Position numbers and translations under genes: made by a program. Positions 7,810-19,339 of a stretch of 64,000 bases of DNA are shown in pieces. Source of the DNA: Rhodoferax sp. BLA1 (GTDB lineage Bacteria > Pseudomonadota > Gammaproteobacteria > Burkholderiales > Burkholderiaceae_C). The stretch is from assembly GCF_013416775.1 (NCBI RefSeq), contig NZ_SZVI01000013.1, positions 310,001 to 374,000 on the forward strand, in the 5' to 3' direction. Each line of letters opens with the position of its first letter. Within the stretch, counting starts at the first letter, position 1. The notes under the pieces were generated by a model. That model had not been told where the DNA came from. It ran no database searches and was given only the letters and a program-made list of their open reading frames with translations.

Positions 7810-9867
7810 ATGAAAACAACAACTCTGAAACTGCTGGATGCTGCCCTGCTCAAGCCCGCTGTTCTGGCTTCTTTCACCAAACTCAGCCCGCGTGTGCAGT
7901 GGCGCAACCCGGTGATGTTTGTGGTCTACCTGGGCAGCATCGTGACCACCCTGCTGGGACTGCAGGCGCAGCAGGGCGCAGGCTTTAACCTGGCCATTTC
8001 GGCCTGGTTATGGTTCACCGTGCTGTTTGCCAACTTTGCCGAGAGTCTGGCCGAAGGCCGCAGCAAGGCGCAAGCCGCATCGCTGCGTGGCCTCAAAACC
8101 AGCACCTGGGCCAAGAAGCTGAAGGAACCGGTGCACGGCTCGACCTGGTTGCCTGAGCAAGCCGAAAACCTGCGCAAAGGGGACGTGGTGCTGGTGGACA
8201 CCGGCGAGATGATCCCGCTGGACGGTGAAGTGATCCAAGGTGTGGCCACCGTGGATGAAAGTGCCATCACCGGTGAATCGGCGCCCGTGGTGCGTGAGTC
8301 GGGCGGTGACTTTGGCTCGGTCACGGGCGGTACCCGGGTGTTGTCGGATTGGCTGGTGGTGCGTATCACCGTCAGCCCGGGCGAGTCTTTTCTGGACCGC
8401 ATGATCAGCATGGTGGAAGGTGCCAAGCGCCAGAAAACACCGAATGAAATTGCCTTGACCATTTTGCTGGTGGCGCTGACGATGGTGTTCTTGGTGGTCA
8501 CCGCCACGCTGCTGCCGTTCTCCATCTTCAGCGTGGAAGCTTCGGGTTCTGGCACGGTGGTCAGCCTCACCGCCTTGATTGCTTTGCTGGTGTGCCTGAT
8601 CCCAACCACGATTGGTGGCCTGTTGTCGGCCGTGGGTGTGGCCGGCATGAGCCGCATGATGCAGGCCAACGTGATCGCCACCTCGGGCCGGGCCGTGGAG
8701 GCCGCAGGGGATGTGGACGTGCTGCTGCTGGACAAAACCGGCACCATCACCCACGGCAACCGCCAGGCCTCAGCCTTTTTGCCCGCACCAGGCGTGTCTG
8801 AGGTGCAACTGGCCAACTGTGCAACGCAATCCTCCATGGCTGACGAAACCCCCGAGGGGCGCAGCATTGTGGTGCTGGCCCAGCGCCTGGGTGCCAATGA
8901 GGTTTTGACGGGTGAGGCGCTGGAAGTGCCTTTCACCGCGCAAACCCGCATGAGCGGCATGGATGCCAAACAGCACGATGGCAGCACGCGCCAACTGCGC
9001 AAAGGGGCAGTGGACGCCATTCGTAAACATGTGGAGGCGCTGGGTAGCCATGTGCCTGCCGAAGTGTTACGTGCCTCGGACGAGGTGTCACGGCGCGGCA
9101 GCACACCGCTGGCGGTGGCTGATGGCAGCCGGGTGCTGGGCATTGTGGAGCTCAAAGACATTGTCAAAAGTGGCATCAAGGAACGTTTTGGTGAACTGCG
9201 TCGTATGGGCATCAAAACGGTGATGATCACCGGGGACAACAAACTCACGGCGGCGGCGATTGCGGCCGAGGCCGGTGTCGACGACTTTTTGGCCGAGGCC
9301 ACGCCCGAAGACAAACTCAAGCTGATTCGCCAATACCAGTCTGAAGGCCGCCTGGTGGCGATGACCGGTGACGGCACCAACGACGCGCCCGCCCTGGCGC
9401 AAGCCGATGTGGCGGTGGCCATGAACAGCGGCACCCAGGCCGCCAAAGAAGCCGGCAACATGGTGGACCTGGACTCCAACCCCACCAAGCTGCTGGAAAT
9501 TGTCGAGACCGGCAAGGCACTGTTGATGACACGCGGCTCACTCACCACCTTCTCGATTGCCAACGACGTGGCCAAGTACTTTGCCATCATCCCGGCCATT
9601 TTTGTGTCGACCTACCCGCAATTGGGTGCGCTCAATGTGATGCAGCTGGGCAGCCCGAATTCAGCGATTTTGTCAGCGGTGATTTTTAACGCGCTGATCA
9701 TCATGTTTTTGATCCCGCTGGCCCTCAAGGGTGTGGCCTACCGCCCGGTGGGTGCGGCGGCGCTGCTGCGCCGGAACATGGCGATTTATGGTTTGGGTGG
9801 CTTGGTGGTCCCTTTTGTGGGTATCAAACTCATTGACATGTTGTTGGTGGGCTTGCACATGGCATAG
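7810..9867 (+). CDS. kdpB: KdpB, ATP-hydrolysing subunit of the Kdp potassium pump
   Basis: 685-residue P-type ATPase, full length for the family. [10 protein letters not shown] (actuator loop) lies near 155, and the phosphorylated Asp is in [10 protein letters not shown] near 310. The nucleotide-binding domain is followed by the hinge [21 protein letters not shown] near 520. Membrane helices flank these domains. The start [10 protein letters not shown] comes 31 nt after kdpA behind a run of A and a weak GCGAG. A repeat element separates it from kdpC. Confidence 0.97.
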   Translation: MKTTTLKLLDAALLKPAVLASFTKLSPRVQWRNPVMFVVYLGSIVTTLLGLQAQQGAGFNLAISAWLWFTVLFANFAESLAEGRSKAQAASLRGLKTSTWAKKLKEPVHGSTWLPEQAENLRKGDVVLVDTGEMIPLDGEVIQGVATVDESAITGESAPVVRESGGDFGSVTGGTRVLSDWLVVRITVSPGESFLDRMISMVEGAKRQKTPNEIALTILLVALTMVFLVVTATLLPFSIFSVEASGSGTVVSLTALIALLVCLIPTTIGGLLSAVGVAGMSRMMQANVIATSGRAVEAAGDVDVLLLDKTGTITHGNRQASAFLPAPGVSEVQLANCATQSSMADETPEGRSIVVLAQRLGANEVLTGEALEVPFTAQTRMSGMDAKQHDGSTRQLRKGAVDAIRKHVEALGSHVPAEVLRASDEVSRRGSTPLAVADGSRVLGIVELKDIVKSGIKERFGELRRMGIKTVMITGDNKLTAAAIAAEAGVDDFLAEATPEDKLKLIRQYQSEGRLVAMTGDGTNDAPALAQADVAVAMNSGTQAAKEAGNMVDLDSNPTKLLEIVETGKALLMTRGSLTTFSIANDVAKYFAIIPAIFVSTYPQLGALNVMQLGSPNSAILSAVIFNALIIMFLIPLALKGVAYRPVGAAALLRRNMAIYGLGGLVVPFVGIKLIDMLLVGLHMA

Positions 9868-9883
9868 GGCATACCCGACTAAA

Positions 9884-9947
9884 TACTATTCAAAAAATAG
9901 CTATCTGCCCTTTATTCATAAGGTCTAGAGGTCAATTTGTTAACAAG
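9884..9947 (+). repeat. Dispersed palindromic repeat inside the kdp operon (kdpB-kdpC gap)
   Basis: AAAATAGCTATCTGCCCTTT, then ATTCATAAGGTCTAGAGGTCAATTT across two arms, closely matching the family core. It occupies most of the 122-nt gap between kdpB and kdpC, the largest gap in an otherwise tightly packed operon. Confidence 0.8.
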
Positions 9948-9989
9948 TTAAGTCCAGACCCTACCAAGACTAATTTCACAGGAAATTTC

Positions 9990-10580
9990 ATGAAAAACAT
10001 ACTCAGACCCGCACTGGTGCTACTTTTTGCGCTGTCTCTTTTGACCGGTATCGCCTACCCGCTTCTGGTCACTGGGGTGGCCCAAGGCCTGTTCCCGACC
10101 CAGGCCCACGGCAGCCTCATCCTGCGTGACGGCCAGGTCGTGGGTTCAACGCTGATCGGGCAGCACTTCACCAACCCGGCTTATTTCTGGGGTCGCCCGT
10201 CTGCCACCAGCCCCATGGCCAACAACGCCGCAGCATCGGGTGGCTCCAACCTGGGGCCAATGAACCCGGCCCTGGTGGACGCTGTCACCACCCGGGTGGC
10301 GGCGCTGCGTGCGGCTGACCCCAGCAGCACAGCAGCGGTTCCGGTGGACCTGGTCACGGCTTCTGCCAGCGGGTTGGACCCGCACATCAGTCAAGCCGCC
10401 GCACAGTACCAGCTGGGTCGTGTGGCCAAGGCGCGCCAACTGTCCACCCAAGTGGTGCGGGGCCTGATCGACCAGGCCACCCAGCGCCCGGTGTTGGGCG
10501 TGCTGGGTGAACCGGTGGTCAACGTCCTGCAACTGAATATCGCGCTTGATGCACACTCTGGACATGCCCCTCTCAACTGA
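9990..10580 (+). CDS. kdpC: KdpC, accessory subunit of the Kdp potassium ATPase
   Basis: 196 residues. An N-terminal helix ([20 protein letters not shown]) is followed by a periplasmic domain with the family segments [20 protein letters not shown] and [13 protein letters not shown]. An AGGAAA ribosome binding site lies 6 nt before the ATG. It is required for assembly and high potassium affinity in characterised systems. Its end overlaps the start of kdpD by about 30 nt. Confidence 0.96.
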   Translation: MKNILRPALVLLFALSLLTGIAYPLLVTGVAQGLFPTQAHGSLILRDGQVVGSTLIGQHFTNPAYFWGRPSATSPMANNAAASGGSNLGPMNPALVDAVTTRVAALRAADPSSTAAVPVDLVTASASGLDPHISQAAAQYQLGRVAKARQLSTQVVRGLIDQATQRPVLGVLGEPVVNVLQLNIALDAHSGHAPLN

Positions 10581-13311
10581 CGCCAGACCCGACCCCGACG
10601 CGCTGTTGGCGCAGCTGCGCGAGGAGGAGCAGACGGTCAAGCGCGGCACATTGCGCATCTACTTTGGCGCCAGCGCCGGGGTGGGCAAGACCTACGCTTT
10701 GCTCGGTGCGGCGCGTCAGGCGCAGCAGGCCGGGCACAAGGTCTTGGTGGGTGTGGTGGAAACCCATGGCCGTCAGGAAACCATGGCCTTGTTGACCGAT
10801 CTGAAGCTGTTGCCCTTGCGCAAGCTGCCCTACCGGGGTCAAGTGCTGCTGGAACTGGACCTGGATGCTGCTCTGGCCGCCAAGCCTGACATCTTGCTGG
10901 TGGACGAGCTGGCGCACAGCAATGCCCCCGGCTCGCGGCACCCGAAACGCTGGCAGGATGTGCAGGAGCTGCTGGATGCCGGTATCAACGTCTGGAGTGC
11001 ACTCAATGTGCAACATCTGGAGAGCCTGAACGGCACCGTGGGGGCCATCACCGGCGTGCGGGTCAACGAGACGGTGCCCGACACCGTGCTGGATGACGCC
11101 GATGAACTGGTGCTGGTGGATGTCACCGCCGAGGAATTGCTGGCCAGATTGAAGGCTGGCAAGGTCTACATTCCCCAGCAAGCGCAGCGGGCCAGCCAAA
11201 ACTTCTTTCGCAAAGGCAATTTGATCGCCTTGCGCGAAATCGCCCTGCGCCGCACCGCCGAACACGTGGGTGACGATGTACGCACCTACCGCACACGCCA
11301 CACCCAGAAAACCCTCAGCAACCAGACCAGCGGCACACCGGCCTGGAACACTTCAGGTGCGATGCTGGTGTGTGTTGGGCCACAAGCGGGTGCCGAACAC
11401 GCGGTGCGCAGCGCTGCACGTTTGGCGGGCCAGCTCAATGTGCGTTGGTTTGCTGCCTATGTGGAAACCCCGGCCTTGCAACGGCGCCCTGCGCCCGAGC
11501 GTGATCGGGTGTTGACCGTGCTCAAACTGGCCGAGGAACTCGGTGCCAGCACCGCTGTCTTGACCGGGGAGGACAAGGCCCAGGCCTTGATCGCCCATGC
11601 GCAGGGTTTGAACTGCGCCACCCTGGTGCTGGGTCGGCCCAGCAGCTCGCTCTGGCAGCAACTGCGCAGGACATGGCGCCCAACATTGGCGCGTCAGTTG
11701 GCCAACCTGACCCCGGGCATCGATCTGATCGAGGTCGGGGCCGCAGAGAGTGTGCGCAAATTGCCACCGGCCTTGCCACGCCCCGTGCAGGACGACACAC
11801 CCGACAACAGCTGGGCACAGAGTGCGCCACCTTATGCCTGGGCGGCGGGCATGTGTCTGCTCACCACCTTGCTGGCCTTGCCCTTGGCGCGTTTGTTTGA
11901 CCTGGCCAACATCGTCATGTTGTTCCTGTTGTGTGTGGTGCTGGTGGCGGTCAAGCTGGGCCGGGGGCCGTCGATGCTGGCGGCGGTGTTGTCGGTGGCG
12001 GTGTTTGATTTCTTTTTTGTGCAGCCGCGCTTCTCGTTTGCGGTGACCGACATCCAGTACCTGATGACCTTCCTTGTGATGCTGGTGGTGGGCCTGCTGA
12101 TTGGCCGTTTGACCGCCAACCTGCGTTTTGCCGCGCAGGTGGCGGCCAGCCGTGAACAACGTGCCCAAGCGCTGTTTGAGTTAACGCGTGATTTGTCTGG
12201 CGCTTTGCTCACCTCCCAGGTGGTGGAGAGTGCCGAGAGTCTGGTGCGCCGTGTTTTTGGTGGTGAGGTGCGGGTGCTGCTGCCAGATGCCAACGACCAG
12301 CTGGATATGGCAGCCGATTTGCCCGAGACGCTGGACACCAGCGTGGCGGACTGGGCCTTTCGCCATGGGCAACGCGCTGGTGCCGCCACCACCACCTTGC
12401 CTGGCAGTCCCTGGCATTTTGTGCCCTTGCAGGCGCCGATGCGTGTCCGTGGTGTGCTGGCTGTGCGGGTGCCCAAACCGCGCTGGCTGCTGATTCCCGA
12501 ACAGATCCAGCAGTTGGAAACCATGGCCCGCCAGATCGCCATCGCGCTGGAGCGGGTGCATTATGTAGAGGTAGCGCAGGCGGCGGTGGTGCAGATGGAG
12601 TCGGAGCGGCTGCGCAACACCTTGCTGGCCGCGATGTCGCACGACATCCGCACACCCTTGACCGCGCTGGTCGGGCAAGCCGAGGTGTTGGCCTCCTCCA
12701 CCCCCTTGACACCCGAGCAACGCAGTTCCGCCAGGAGCATCGGTGAAGAAGCCCGTGAACTGAGTTCCCTGGTGACCAACATGCTGGAGATGGCCCGCCT
12801 GGAGAGTGGCCAGGTCGAGTTGCGCAAAGACTGGCAGTCGGTGGAGGAAATTGTGGGCAGCGCCATCCGCTCAGCCCGCCATGCGCTGGGTGAGCTGCAG
12901 GTGCGCACCGAGTTGCCGTTGGACCTGCCCCTGGTGGCCTTTGATGCCCACCTGATCGAGCGGGTGTTGGTCAACCTGATAGAAAACGCCGCCAAATACG
13001 GTGTGAGCTCCCCACCTGCCAAACCGGCCATACACATCAGCGCCAGCGTCACACCCAACACACTGGTGGTCAGTGTGCGTGATTTTGGCCCGGGCCTGCC
13101 GCACCACGTGAGAGGCCGGGAAGATGAACTGTTTGCCAAATTCACACGCGGCCACCATGAGTCGTCCACCCGCGGGGTGGGCCTGGGGCTGGCGATCTGC
13201 AAAGCTATCATCGACGCCCATCGCGGCAAGATCAGCGCGGCGCAGGCGGCTGACGCCGGTGCCATCTTCAGCTTCAGCCTGCCCAGAAACTCACCACCCG
13301 AAGTGCCATGA
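10549..13311 (+). CDS. kdpD: KdpD, potassium-sensing histidine kinase
   Basis: 920 residues from ATG 10549, overlapping kdpC; ATG 10564 is also possible and neither has a strong ribosome binding site. The N-terminal KdpD domain has a Walker A motif [11 protein letters not shown] and a Walker B-like [12 protein letters not shown] Usp-like region follows, then a four-helix membrane block (about 425-520: [33 protein letters not shown]), a GAF-like region and HisKA with [15 protein letters not shown]. The ATPase end has [10 protein letters not shown] and [12 protein letters not shown]. It phosphorylates KdpE under potassium limitation or osmotic stress. Confidence 0.95.
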   Translation: MHTLDMPLSTDARPDPDALLAQLREEEQTVKRGTLRIYFGASAGVGKTYALLGAARQAQQAGHKVLVGVVETHGRQETMALLTDLKLLPLRKLPYRGQVLLELDLDAALAAKPDILLVDELAHSNAPGSRHPKRWQDVQELLDAGINVWSALNVQHLESLNGTVGAITGVRVNETVPDTVLDDADELVLVDVTAEELLARLKAGKVYIPQQAQRASQNFFRKGNLIALREIALRRTAEHVGDDVRTYRTRHTQKTLSNQTSGTPAWNTSGAMLVCVGPQAGAEHAVRSAARLAGQLNVRWFAAYVETPALQRRPAPERDRVLTVLKLAEELGASTAVLTGEDKAQALIAHAQGLNCATLVLGRPSSSLWQQLRRTWRPTLARQLANLTPGIDLIEVGAAESVRKLPPALPRPVQDDTPDNSWAQSAPPYAWAAGMCLLTTLLALPLARLFDLANIVMLFLLCVVLVAVKLGRGPSMLAAVLSVAVFDFFFVQPRFSFAVTDIQYLMTFLVMLVVGLLIGRLTANLRFAAQVAASREQRAQALFELTRDLSGALLTSQVVESAESLVRRVFGGEVRVLLPDANDQLDMAADLPETLDTSVADWAFRHGQRAGAATTTLPGSPWHFVPLQAPMRVRGVLAVRVPKPRWLLIPEQIQQLETMARQIAIALERVHYVEVAQAAVVQMESERLRNTLLAAMSHDIRTPLTALVGQAEVLASSTPLTPEQRSSARSIGEEARELSSLVTNMLEMARLESGQVELRKDWQSVEEIVGSAIRSARHALGELQVRTELPLDLPLVAFDAHLIERVLVNLIENAAKYGVSSPPAKPAIHISASVTPNTLVVSVRDFGPGLPHHVRGREDELFAKFTRGHHESSTRGVGLGLAICKAIIDAHRGKISAAQAADAGAIFSFSLPRNSPPEVP

Positions 13312-14024
13312 CCCAGCCCGTCGTCATCCTGATCGAAGACGAAATCCAGATCCGCCGTTTTGTGCGTGCCGCGCTGGAGGCCGAGGGCTGGCAAGTGTTT
13401 GAGGCCGACACCGCCCGGCGGGGTTTGGCCGATGCCGGCACACGCAAGCCGGATCTGCTGATCGTCGACCTGGGCCTGCCCGACGGTGATGGCCTGGACC
13501 TGATCCGCGATGTGCGCGGCTGGACCAACGTGCCGATCATTGTGTTATCGGCCCGCAGCAACGAGGCTGACAAGATCGCCGCGCTGGATGCCGGTGCCGA
13601 CGATTACTTGACCAAACCCTTTGGTCTGGGGGAACTGATGGCGCGGGTGCGTGCCAACCTGCGTCGGCCCAGAACCGTGTCAACCGAGACACAGGGTGAG
13701 GCCGATGCCTCAGCCAGCCCGGTCTTTGTGTTTGGTGAAGTGGAGGTGAACCGGGTGGAACGCGTGGTGCGCCGCGCCGGGGTGGAGGTGCATCTGACAC
13801 CGCTGGAATACCGTCTGCTCACGGTGCTGATGACCAATGTCGGGCGCGTGATCACGCACAAACAGCTGCTGCGCGATGTGTGGGGCCCGTCCCATGCCGA
13901 GCAAAGCCACTACCTGCGTATTTACATGGGCCATCTGCGGCAAAAACTCGAAGCGGACCCGGCCCAGCCCCAACACTTGCTGACAGAAACCGGGGTGGGC
14001 TATCGCTTGCTCTGTGAGGCTTAA
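13308..14024 (+). CDS. kdpE: KdpE, response regulator of the kdp operon
   Basis: 238 residues; the ATG overlaps the kdpD stop by 4 nt. The receiver has IEDEIQIRRF, phosphoacceptor Asp in LIVDLGLPDGDGL, S in VLSARS and K in LTKPFGLGEL. The winged-helix half ends YRLLCEA after HLLTETGVGY. It probably binds the TTTTTACG repeats upstream of the operon. Unlike E. coli, the regulator pair follows kdpC without a gap, so the whole locus could be one transcript. Confidence 0.95.
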   Translation: MTQPVVILIEDEIQIRRFVRAALEAEGWQVFEADTARRGLADAGTRKPDLLIVDLGLPDGDGLDLIRDVRGWTNVPIIVLSARSNEADKIAALDAGADDYLTKPFGLGELMARVRANLRRPRTVSTETQGEADASASPVFVFGEVEVNRVERVVRRAGVEVHLTPLEYRLLTVLMTNVGRVITHKQLLRDVWGPSHAEQSHYLRIYMGHLRQKLEADPAQPQHLLTETGVGYRLLCEA

Positions 14025-14060
14025 GACGCAGCGTTCAGCATCGTCCCACCCACCGACCTG

Positions 14061-16466
14061 TCAGCGCGGGCGGCGCGACGGTTTGGCGCTGCTGGTGCCG
14101 GTATCTCGTGGCGGCAAGCCGGTGTGCTGGGTCAGCATCCTGCCTTTGACCGGTTTGGCCGCAACGGCGCTCTGAGGTTTGGCACCCGACGGGGTCGAGT
14201 TCTTTTTGCGAGCACTCTGGTAACCGTCATCACCCAGCGGCTGCCAGGTCGGGATCAGGTGGTGTTTGCCGTTGCCAATCAGGTCTGAACGCCCCATGGC
14301 CTTCAAGGCCTCTCGCAATAAGGGCCAGTTGCTCGCATCGTGATAGCGCAGAAAGGCTTTATGCAGGCGCCGGCGTTTTTCACCGCGTACCACGTCAACC
14401 GTGTCGTCGTCGCTCTGCACCTCGCGCCGCACACCGCGCAGCGGGTTGCGCCCGGTGTGGTACATCGTGGTGGCGGTGGCCATCGGGCTGGGGTAGAAGG
14501 TTTGCACTTGGTCGGCGCGGAAACCGTGCTTTTTGAGCCAGATCGCCAGGTTCATCATGTCTTCATCGGTGGTGCCGGGGTGGGCCGCGATGAAGTACGG
14601 GATCAGGAACTGCTTCTTGCCCGCCTCAGCGGTGAACTTGTCAAACAAGGTCTTGAACTTGTCATAGGTGCCGATGCCCGGCTTCATCATCTTCGACAGC
14701 GGGCCCTGCTCGGTGTGTTCCGGTGCGATCTTGAGGTAACCACCGACATGGTGCTGGACCAGTTCCTTGACGTACTCGGGGCTCAATACAGCCAGGTCGT
14801 AACGCACACCCGAGCCAATCAATATCTTCTTGATGCCTTTGAGGGCGCGGCCACGGCGGTAAATCTGCACCAGCGGGTGGTGGTCGGTGCCCAGGTTCTG
14901 GCAGACACCCGGATAGACGCAGCTGGGTTTGCGGCAGGCGGCTTCGATCTCGGGGCTTTTGCAGCCCAGGCGGTACATGTTGGCCGTGGGGCCGCCCAGG
15001 TCGGAAATGGTGCCGGTAAAACCCTTGACCTTGTCGCGGATGTCTTCGATCTCTTTGATGATCGAGTCTTCCGAGCGGCTTTGGATGATGCGGCCTTCGT
15101 GCTCGGTGATCGAGCAAAAGGTGCAGCCGCCAAAACAGCCGCGCATGATGTTGACGGAAAAGCGGATCATCTCCCAGGCCGGGATCTTGGTGGCGCCGTC
15201 ATGGCTGCCGTTCTCGTCCGCGTAGCTCGGGTGTGGTGCCCGCGCGTAAGGCAGGTCAAACACATAGTCCATCTCGGCCGTGGTGAGAGGGATCGGTGGC
15301 GGGTTGATCCACACATCTCTGGCGGTGGCGCCCTCGCCGTGCGCCTGCACCAGCGCACGCGCGTTGCCGGGGTTTGTTTCGAGGTGCAGCACCCGGTTGG
15401 CGTGGGCGTACAACACCGGGTCGGCCTTGACCTGCTCGTAACTGGGCAGGCGGATCACCGAGCGCTCCCGCGGCGGCAGTTTGAGCCGGCCACTGGTCAG
15501 CGCCGGGTTGGCGTAAAAGGTTAGCGGCTGAGCGGCAGCGGTGGCCACTGGACTGTTTGAGGAAAATTGGCCTGCAGCCCTTTTATCTTCAGGGCCGGTA
15601 GCTACTGAATCTGTAACACCTTGCCCGTCTTCCTTGGCACAGCTACTGCCCTGCCCCGCCGCTTGTTCGGAGGTGGTCTGGTACGGGTTGATATGTGACT
15701 CGATGCGACCGGGCTCGTCCACACTGGTCGAAGTGATCTCGAACCAGCCCAGGCGGCTGTCGTCATCGGTGCGGCGCACAAAAGCGGTGCCGCGCACATC
15801 GGTGATGGCTTCAATCGGCTCGCGCGCCGCCAGGCGGTGCGCCACCTCGACCAAAGCGCGTTCGGCGTTGCCGTACAGCAGCAAATCACATTTGGCGTCC
15901 ACCACAATGCTGCGCCTGACCTTGTCGCTCCAATAATCGTAGTGAGCGATGCGCCGCAGACTGCCTTCGATGCCGCCCAAGATGATGGGCACGTCCTTGA
16001 ACGCCTCGCGGCAGCGCTGGCTATAGACAATGGCCGCGCGGTCCGGGCGCTTGCCACCCACATCACCGGGGGTGTAGGCGTCGTCGGTGCGGATTTTGCG
16101 ATCTGCCGTGTAGCGGTTGATCATGCTGTCCATGTTGCCCGCCGTCACCCCCCAGAACAGGTTGGGCTTGCCCAAGACCCGGAATGGCTCGGCGCTTTGC
16201 CAATCGGGTTGGGCGATGATGCCCACGCGAAAACCTTGCGCCTCCAACATACGACCAATCACCGCCATGCCAAAACTCGGGTGGTCCACATACGCGTCAC
16301 CCGTCACCAGCACGATGTCGCAGCTGTCCCAGCCCAGTTTGTCCATCTCGGCGCGGCTCATCGGCAAATGGGGTACCGTGCCAAAACGCGCCGCCCAGAA
16401 CTTGCGGTAACTGGTCAGCGGCTTGGCGGCGCGCGGGAAAAAAGACACGTCAACAGGGGCGTTCAT
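14061..16466 (-). CDS. YgiQ-family radical SAM protein
   Basis: 801 residues from ATG 16466; a GTG 6 nt upstream is an alternative. An N-terminal domain ([20 protein letters not shown]) is followed by a radical SAM core with the cluster motif [13 protein letters not shown] (CX3CX2C) near residue 435 and [16 protein letters not shown] near 660. The C-terminus is a low-complexity basic tail. The family's reaction is not established. Compared with E. coli YgiQ there is extra sequence around residues 270-315, part of which is encoded by a copy of the dispersed repeat. It is convergent with kdpE. Confidence 0.9.
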   Translation of the reverse strand: MNAPVDVSFFPRAAKPLTSYRKFWAARFGTVPHLPMSRAEMDKLGWDSCDIVLVTGDAYVDHPSFGMAVIGRMLEAQGFRVGIIAQPDWQSAEPFRVLGKPNLFWGVTAGNMDSMINRYTADRKIRTDDAYTPGDVGGKRPDRAAIVYSQRCREAFKDVPIILGGIEGSLRRIAHYDYWSDKVRRSIVVDAKCDLLLYGNAERALVEVAHRLAAREPIEAITDVRGTAFVRRTDDDSRLGWFEITSTSVDEPGRIESHINPYQTTSEQAAGQGSSCAKEDGQGVTDSVATGPEDKRAAGQFSSNSPVATAAAQPLTFYANPALTSGRLKLPPRERSVIRLPSYEQVKADPVLYAHANRVLHLETNPGNARALVQAHGEGATARDVWINPPPIPLTTAEMDYVFDLPYARAPHPSYADENGSHDGATKIPAWEMIRFSVNIMRGCFGGCTFCSITEHEGRIIQSRSEDSIIKEIEDIRDKVKGFTGTISDLGGPTANMYRLGCKSPEIEAACRKPSCVYPGVCQNLGTDHHPLVQIYRRGRALKGIKKILIGSGVRYDLAVLSPEYVKELVQHHVGGYLKIAPEHTEQGPLSKMMKPGIGTYDKFKTLFDKFTAEAGKKQFLIPYFIAAHPGTTDEDMMNLAIWLKKHGFRADQVQTFYPSPMATATTMYHTGRNPLRGVRREVQSDDDTVDVVRGEKRRRLHKAFLRYHDASNWPLLREALKAMGRSDLIGNGKHHLIPTWQPLGDDGYQSARKKNSTPSGAKPQSAVAAKPVKGRMLTQHTGLPPRDTGTSSAKPSRRPR
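15563..15617 (-). repeat. Dispersed repeat copy inside the ygiQ-family gene
   Basis: On the minus strand it reads GATTCAGTAGCTACCGGCCC, then an arm with AAAAGGGCTGCAGGCCAATTTT. It is in frame and encodes [16 protein letters not shown] in a linker that is shorter in E. coli YgiQ. Confidence 0.75.
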
Positions 16467-16595
16467 GCACACTTCAGGGGATGGGGAAGCGCACGAGTGT
16501 AAGGTTTTGGGCTTGTCAACACGGCCATCAGGGCCTGAAACCCAAGGTCCAACGGGCTGACGACCGCAAGCGGGTGGCCCAAACCCGCAGTCAAC

Positions 16596-16919
16596 TCAGT
16601 GGCTGGCGGCGCCGATCACGCCGTACTCCACCGGCACCTTGGTGTAAAACAGGCGGATGTTTTCCTGCGCCAGCAACGCAAACAGCGCGCTGACTTCAGC
16701 TTCGGACAGGGCAAAGGTGACCTCGACCGGCTGATCAGCCAGTTCAAAAAAATGGGCCGAGTGCAGGCGCCGGTCATGGCCCAGGCCTTCCGACGCAGCC
16801 AGCACGGTGCCACCGGCAATGCCCAGATCACGCGCCGCCTTGAGCAACCAGTCGGCCAGCGGCAAGCCGTGGTTGCGGCGGTCCTGCTGGGTGAAGAAAG
16901 TGACTTGGTAACCGTTCAT
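16596..16919 (-). CDS. DUF190 domain protein paired with CrcB
   Basis: 107-residue soluble protein (MNGYQVTFFTQQDRRNHGLP). The pattern LADWLLKAARDLGIAGGTVL... RRLHSAHFFELADQPVEVTF matches the DUF190 family, which has a PII-like fold. DUF190 genes commonly neighbour crcB, as here: it lies 27 nt downstream of crcB on the same strand. A role in regulating fluoride export is an inference from context only. Confidence 0.85.
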   Translation of the reverse strand: MNGYQVTFFTQQDRRNHGLPLADWLLKAARDLGIAGGTVLAASEGLGHDRRLHSAHFFELADQPVEVTFALSEAEVSALFALLAQENIRLFYTKVPVEYGVIGAASH

Positions 16920-16946
16920 CAGAAACTCCCCGGTAGATGGCGGGCC

Positions 16947-17321
16947 TCAGGTCAGCGCCGCCACCGTGGCCATGCCCAGGAACGTCATGGCCAGTGAACC
17001 CAGCACATGGGTGCTGATCGTGGCAAAAGCCCAGAACAGGTTGCCCTGCTGCAGCTGTGTCACCACCTCGGCGGAAAAGGTCGAAAACGTCGTCAGCCCG
17101 CCCAGAAAGCCGGTGATCACCAGCAATCGCCATTGTGGTGAGAGCTCGGTGTGCAGCGCAAAGTAGGACAGCGCTACCCCAATCAGGTATCCCCCCACCA
17201 AGTTGGCCACCAGGGTACCCGGTGGCAAAGACGGCCACAGACTGTTGAGCCGGGTGCTGAGTAACCAGCGCAACACCGCGCCCAGCGCCGCGCCCAGACT
17301 GATCGGAAGAATTGACGTCAT
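16947..17321 (-). CDS. crcB: CrcB/Fluc fluoride ion channel
   Basis: 124 residues from ATG 17321, the usual size of the family; a TTG-led frame reaches 17348. Four membrane helices are visible. Motifs: [13 protein letters not shown] near the N-terminus, [14 protein letters not shown] (conserved Asn) and [15 protein letters not shown] with the Phe-box residues and central Thr/Ser. Fluc proteins work as antiparallel dimers to expel fluoride. No fluoride riboswitch motif was seen upstream. Confidence 0.92.
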   Translation of the reverse strand: MTSILPISLGAALGAVLRWLLSTRLNSLWPSLPPGTLVANLVGGYLIGVALSYFALHTELSPQWRLLVITGFLGGLTTFSTFSAEVVTQLQQGNLFWAFATISTHVLGSLAMTFLGMATVAALT

Positions 17322-17590
17322 CAACACAGCCACCCCATGAGCCCCCAAAAGCCGCCCATCTTACCTGCGGCCAAGCCTTGCGCCGATGCGCACAGTTCTG
17401 GTATGGTAGATAGGTGTGTGACACCGATCCGCAACGAGACATTGCGTTCTCTGGCACAACACAATGGTCGACACATAGCACGGTTGAGTTACATTTCCCA
17501 CAAGGGATCATCACACCCGCGAAGAGGTTGGATCATGAGATTTACATACCAACAACACACGTTGTATGGTCCAGGATAGGCAAAATTTCT

Positions 17591-19216
17591 ATGTCAACGA
17601 CAAATACAAGCTCATTTGGTTCTTTACGTTTATCTCATCGCATGATGCTGGCCTTCGGGCTGATCCTGCTGATCCTGCTGTTTCTGACAGGTATTGCCAT
17701 GCAGCGTGTCCAGACCATGGGCAGCGCACTGGACGCGGCGGCGGGCACAGGGGCACAACGCAGCCAGGCAGTCAGAGGCATTGAGCGCAGTGTCAGCAAC
17801 TACGGCACCACCCTGCGCATGATTGGCACCTCGATGGAAAATGCCAATGCCAAAGGGCACGCGCAACTGACCGGCATCCACAAGAGCTTCAGCGAGAGCG
17901 CCACCAAGGCGCGCGCCATGATCTCCGACCCGGCAGGTATTGCCTTGATTGACGATGTTGAAAAACGCAGCGCCGCTGTGCAGGAACTGCTAAAGCTCGC
18001 CGCCCAGGAGGGGGGGGACCGTGGCCCGGATGCCGTTGGTTTTAATGTCCGTCTGATGTTCATCTCGGAGTTGCCCAAGTGGACAGGCCTGCTCGAAGAA
18101 TGGAAAGTCAGCTCCGAGCGACTGACCGCCTGGGACGAAGAACAAAGCCTCTTGACCGCCCAGAGTTCTGCAGGGCTCAGCACCTCCACCCATCTGATTT
18201 TGCTAACAGGTGCGGCCATTGCGCTGGTGCTCGCTGCCAGCCTGGGTTGGTGGATCACCCACAATGTCACACAAGGTGTAGCACAGGCGGTGCAAGCTGC
18301 CAGACGCATGGCCGACCACGACCTGTCTGAGCCGGTGGTTTCAGGGCGTCGCGACGAAATCGGGCAGTTGCTGCTGGCGCTGGAGGATTTGCGTTTGAAG
18401 CAGGGTGAGCTGGCCTATGACGTGGTGCAAAGTTCACGCTCCATCATGCAAGGCGCCAATGAAATTTCCCAGGGCAGCACACAACTGGGTTCACGCACCG
18501 AAGACACCGCCAGCAATTTGCAGCGCGCCGCCCATGCCATGCGAACCTTGGTGACCTCGGTCGAACAAACCACAGAATCTGCCCGCAATGCCAACCGGCT
18601 TGCCGACTCAGCCCGCAACGATGCGGCGCAAGGTGAACAGGTGGTCTCGGGGGCTGTTGCCATCATGGCCAGTGTCAATGCCGCCTCGCGTCAAATCGCC
18701 GAGATCATCGGCCTGATCGATGGCGTGTCGTTCCAGACCAACATCCTCGCGCTCAATGCGGCGGTAGAAGCTGCGCGGGCGGGTGAGCAAGGGCGCGGGT
18801 TTGCGGTGGTGGCCACCGAAGTGCGCCAACTCGCCAGTCGCAGTGCGGTGGCCGCCAAAGACATCCGGGCTTTGATCCAGGACTCTCAGGCCAAAGTGGA
18901 ACAAGGCTCACAACAGGTGGTCATCGCCGGTGATTCCACCCACAAGATCAGTGAATCCATCGGCCAGGTGTCGCAGATGATGGGCGTGATCCACCACGAT
19001 GCGGCCACCCAGCTGCAGACCATCACCGAAACCCGTGAAGCCATGCAAGGGCTGGAGGACCTGGCCCAGCAAAACGCAGCCATGGCCGAAGAGGCCAGCG
19101 CTGCGGCGATTTCACTCACCGAGCAGGCAACCCGCCTGTTGGCTCTGGTTGAGAAATACAAGCTGCCCCCCATGACCCATGCCAGCAGCCTGGACGTCCC
19201 CAGAATTGCCTACTGA
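17591..19216 (+). CDS. Methyl-accepting chemotaxis protein
   Basis: 541 residues from ATG 17591 ([10 protein letters not shown]); the frame is open upstream, but the first membrane helix ([19 protein letters not shown]) follows this start closely. A periplasmic four-helix-type ligand region covers about 45-210. The second helix ([18 protein letters not shown]) leads to HAMP and a cytoplasmic signalling domain with the hairpin tip [20 protein letters not shown] and [20 protein letters not shown]. No CheR-binding pentapeptide is present at the C-terminus. The ligand is unknown. No chemotaxis genes flank it. Confidence 0.93.
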   Translation: MSTTNTSSFGSLRLSHRMMLAFGLILLILLFLTGIAMQRVQTMGSALDAAAGTGAQRSQAVRGIERSVSNYGTTLRMIGTSMENANAKGHAQLTGIHKSFSESATKARAMISDPAGIALIDDVEKRSAAVQELLKLAAQEGGDRGPDAVGFNVRLMFISELPKWTGLLEEWKVSSERLTAWDEEQSLLTAQSSAGLSTSTHLILLTGAAIALVLAASLGWWITHNVTQGVAQAVQAARRMADHDLSEPVVSGRRDEIGQLLLALEDLRLKQGELAYDVVQSSRSIMQGANEISQGSTQLGSRTEDTASNLQRAAHAMRTLVTSVEQTTESARNANRLADSARNDAAQGEQVVSGAVAIMASVNAASRQIAEIIGLIDGVSFQTNILALNAAVEAARAGEQGRGFAVVATEVRQLASRSAVAAKDIRALIQDSQAKVEQGSQQVVIAGDSTHKISESIGQVSQMMGVIHHDAATQLQTITETREAMQGLEDLAQQNAAMAEEASAAAISLTEQATRLLALVEKYKLPPMTHASSLDVPRIAY

Positions 19217-19339
19217 GCGCCAGGCTGTGTTGCGCGCCGTGCTTGTGCTCGGCGTGCCGACAAAGCAGGTTAAGCAAGAGAATCTCCTGACAAGGACGTC
19301 CTGACGCCGACGCAGGCGTCAGTCACACGGGATGGCACC

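Noticed and set aside
17322..17420. Possible fluoride riboswitch upstream of crcB
   Set aside because: No GGNGATGG..GTTC..CC-type motif or matching pseudoknot arms were visible on the minus strand.
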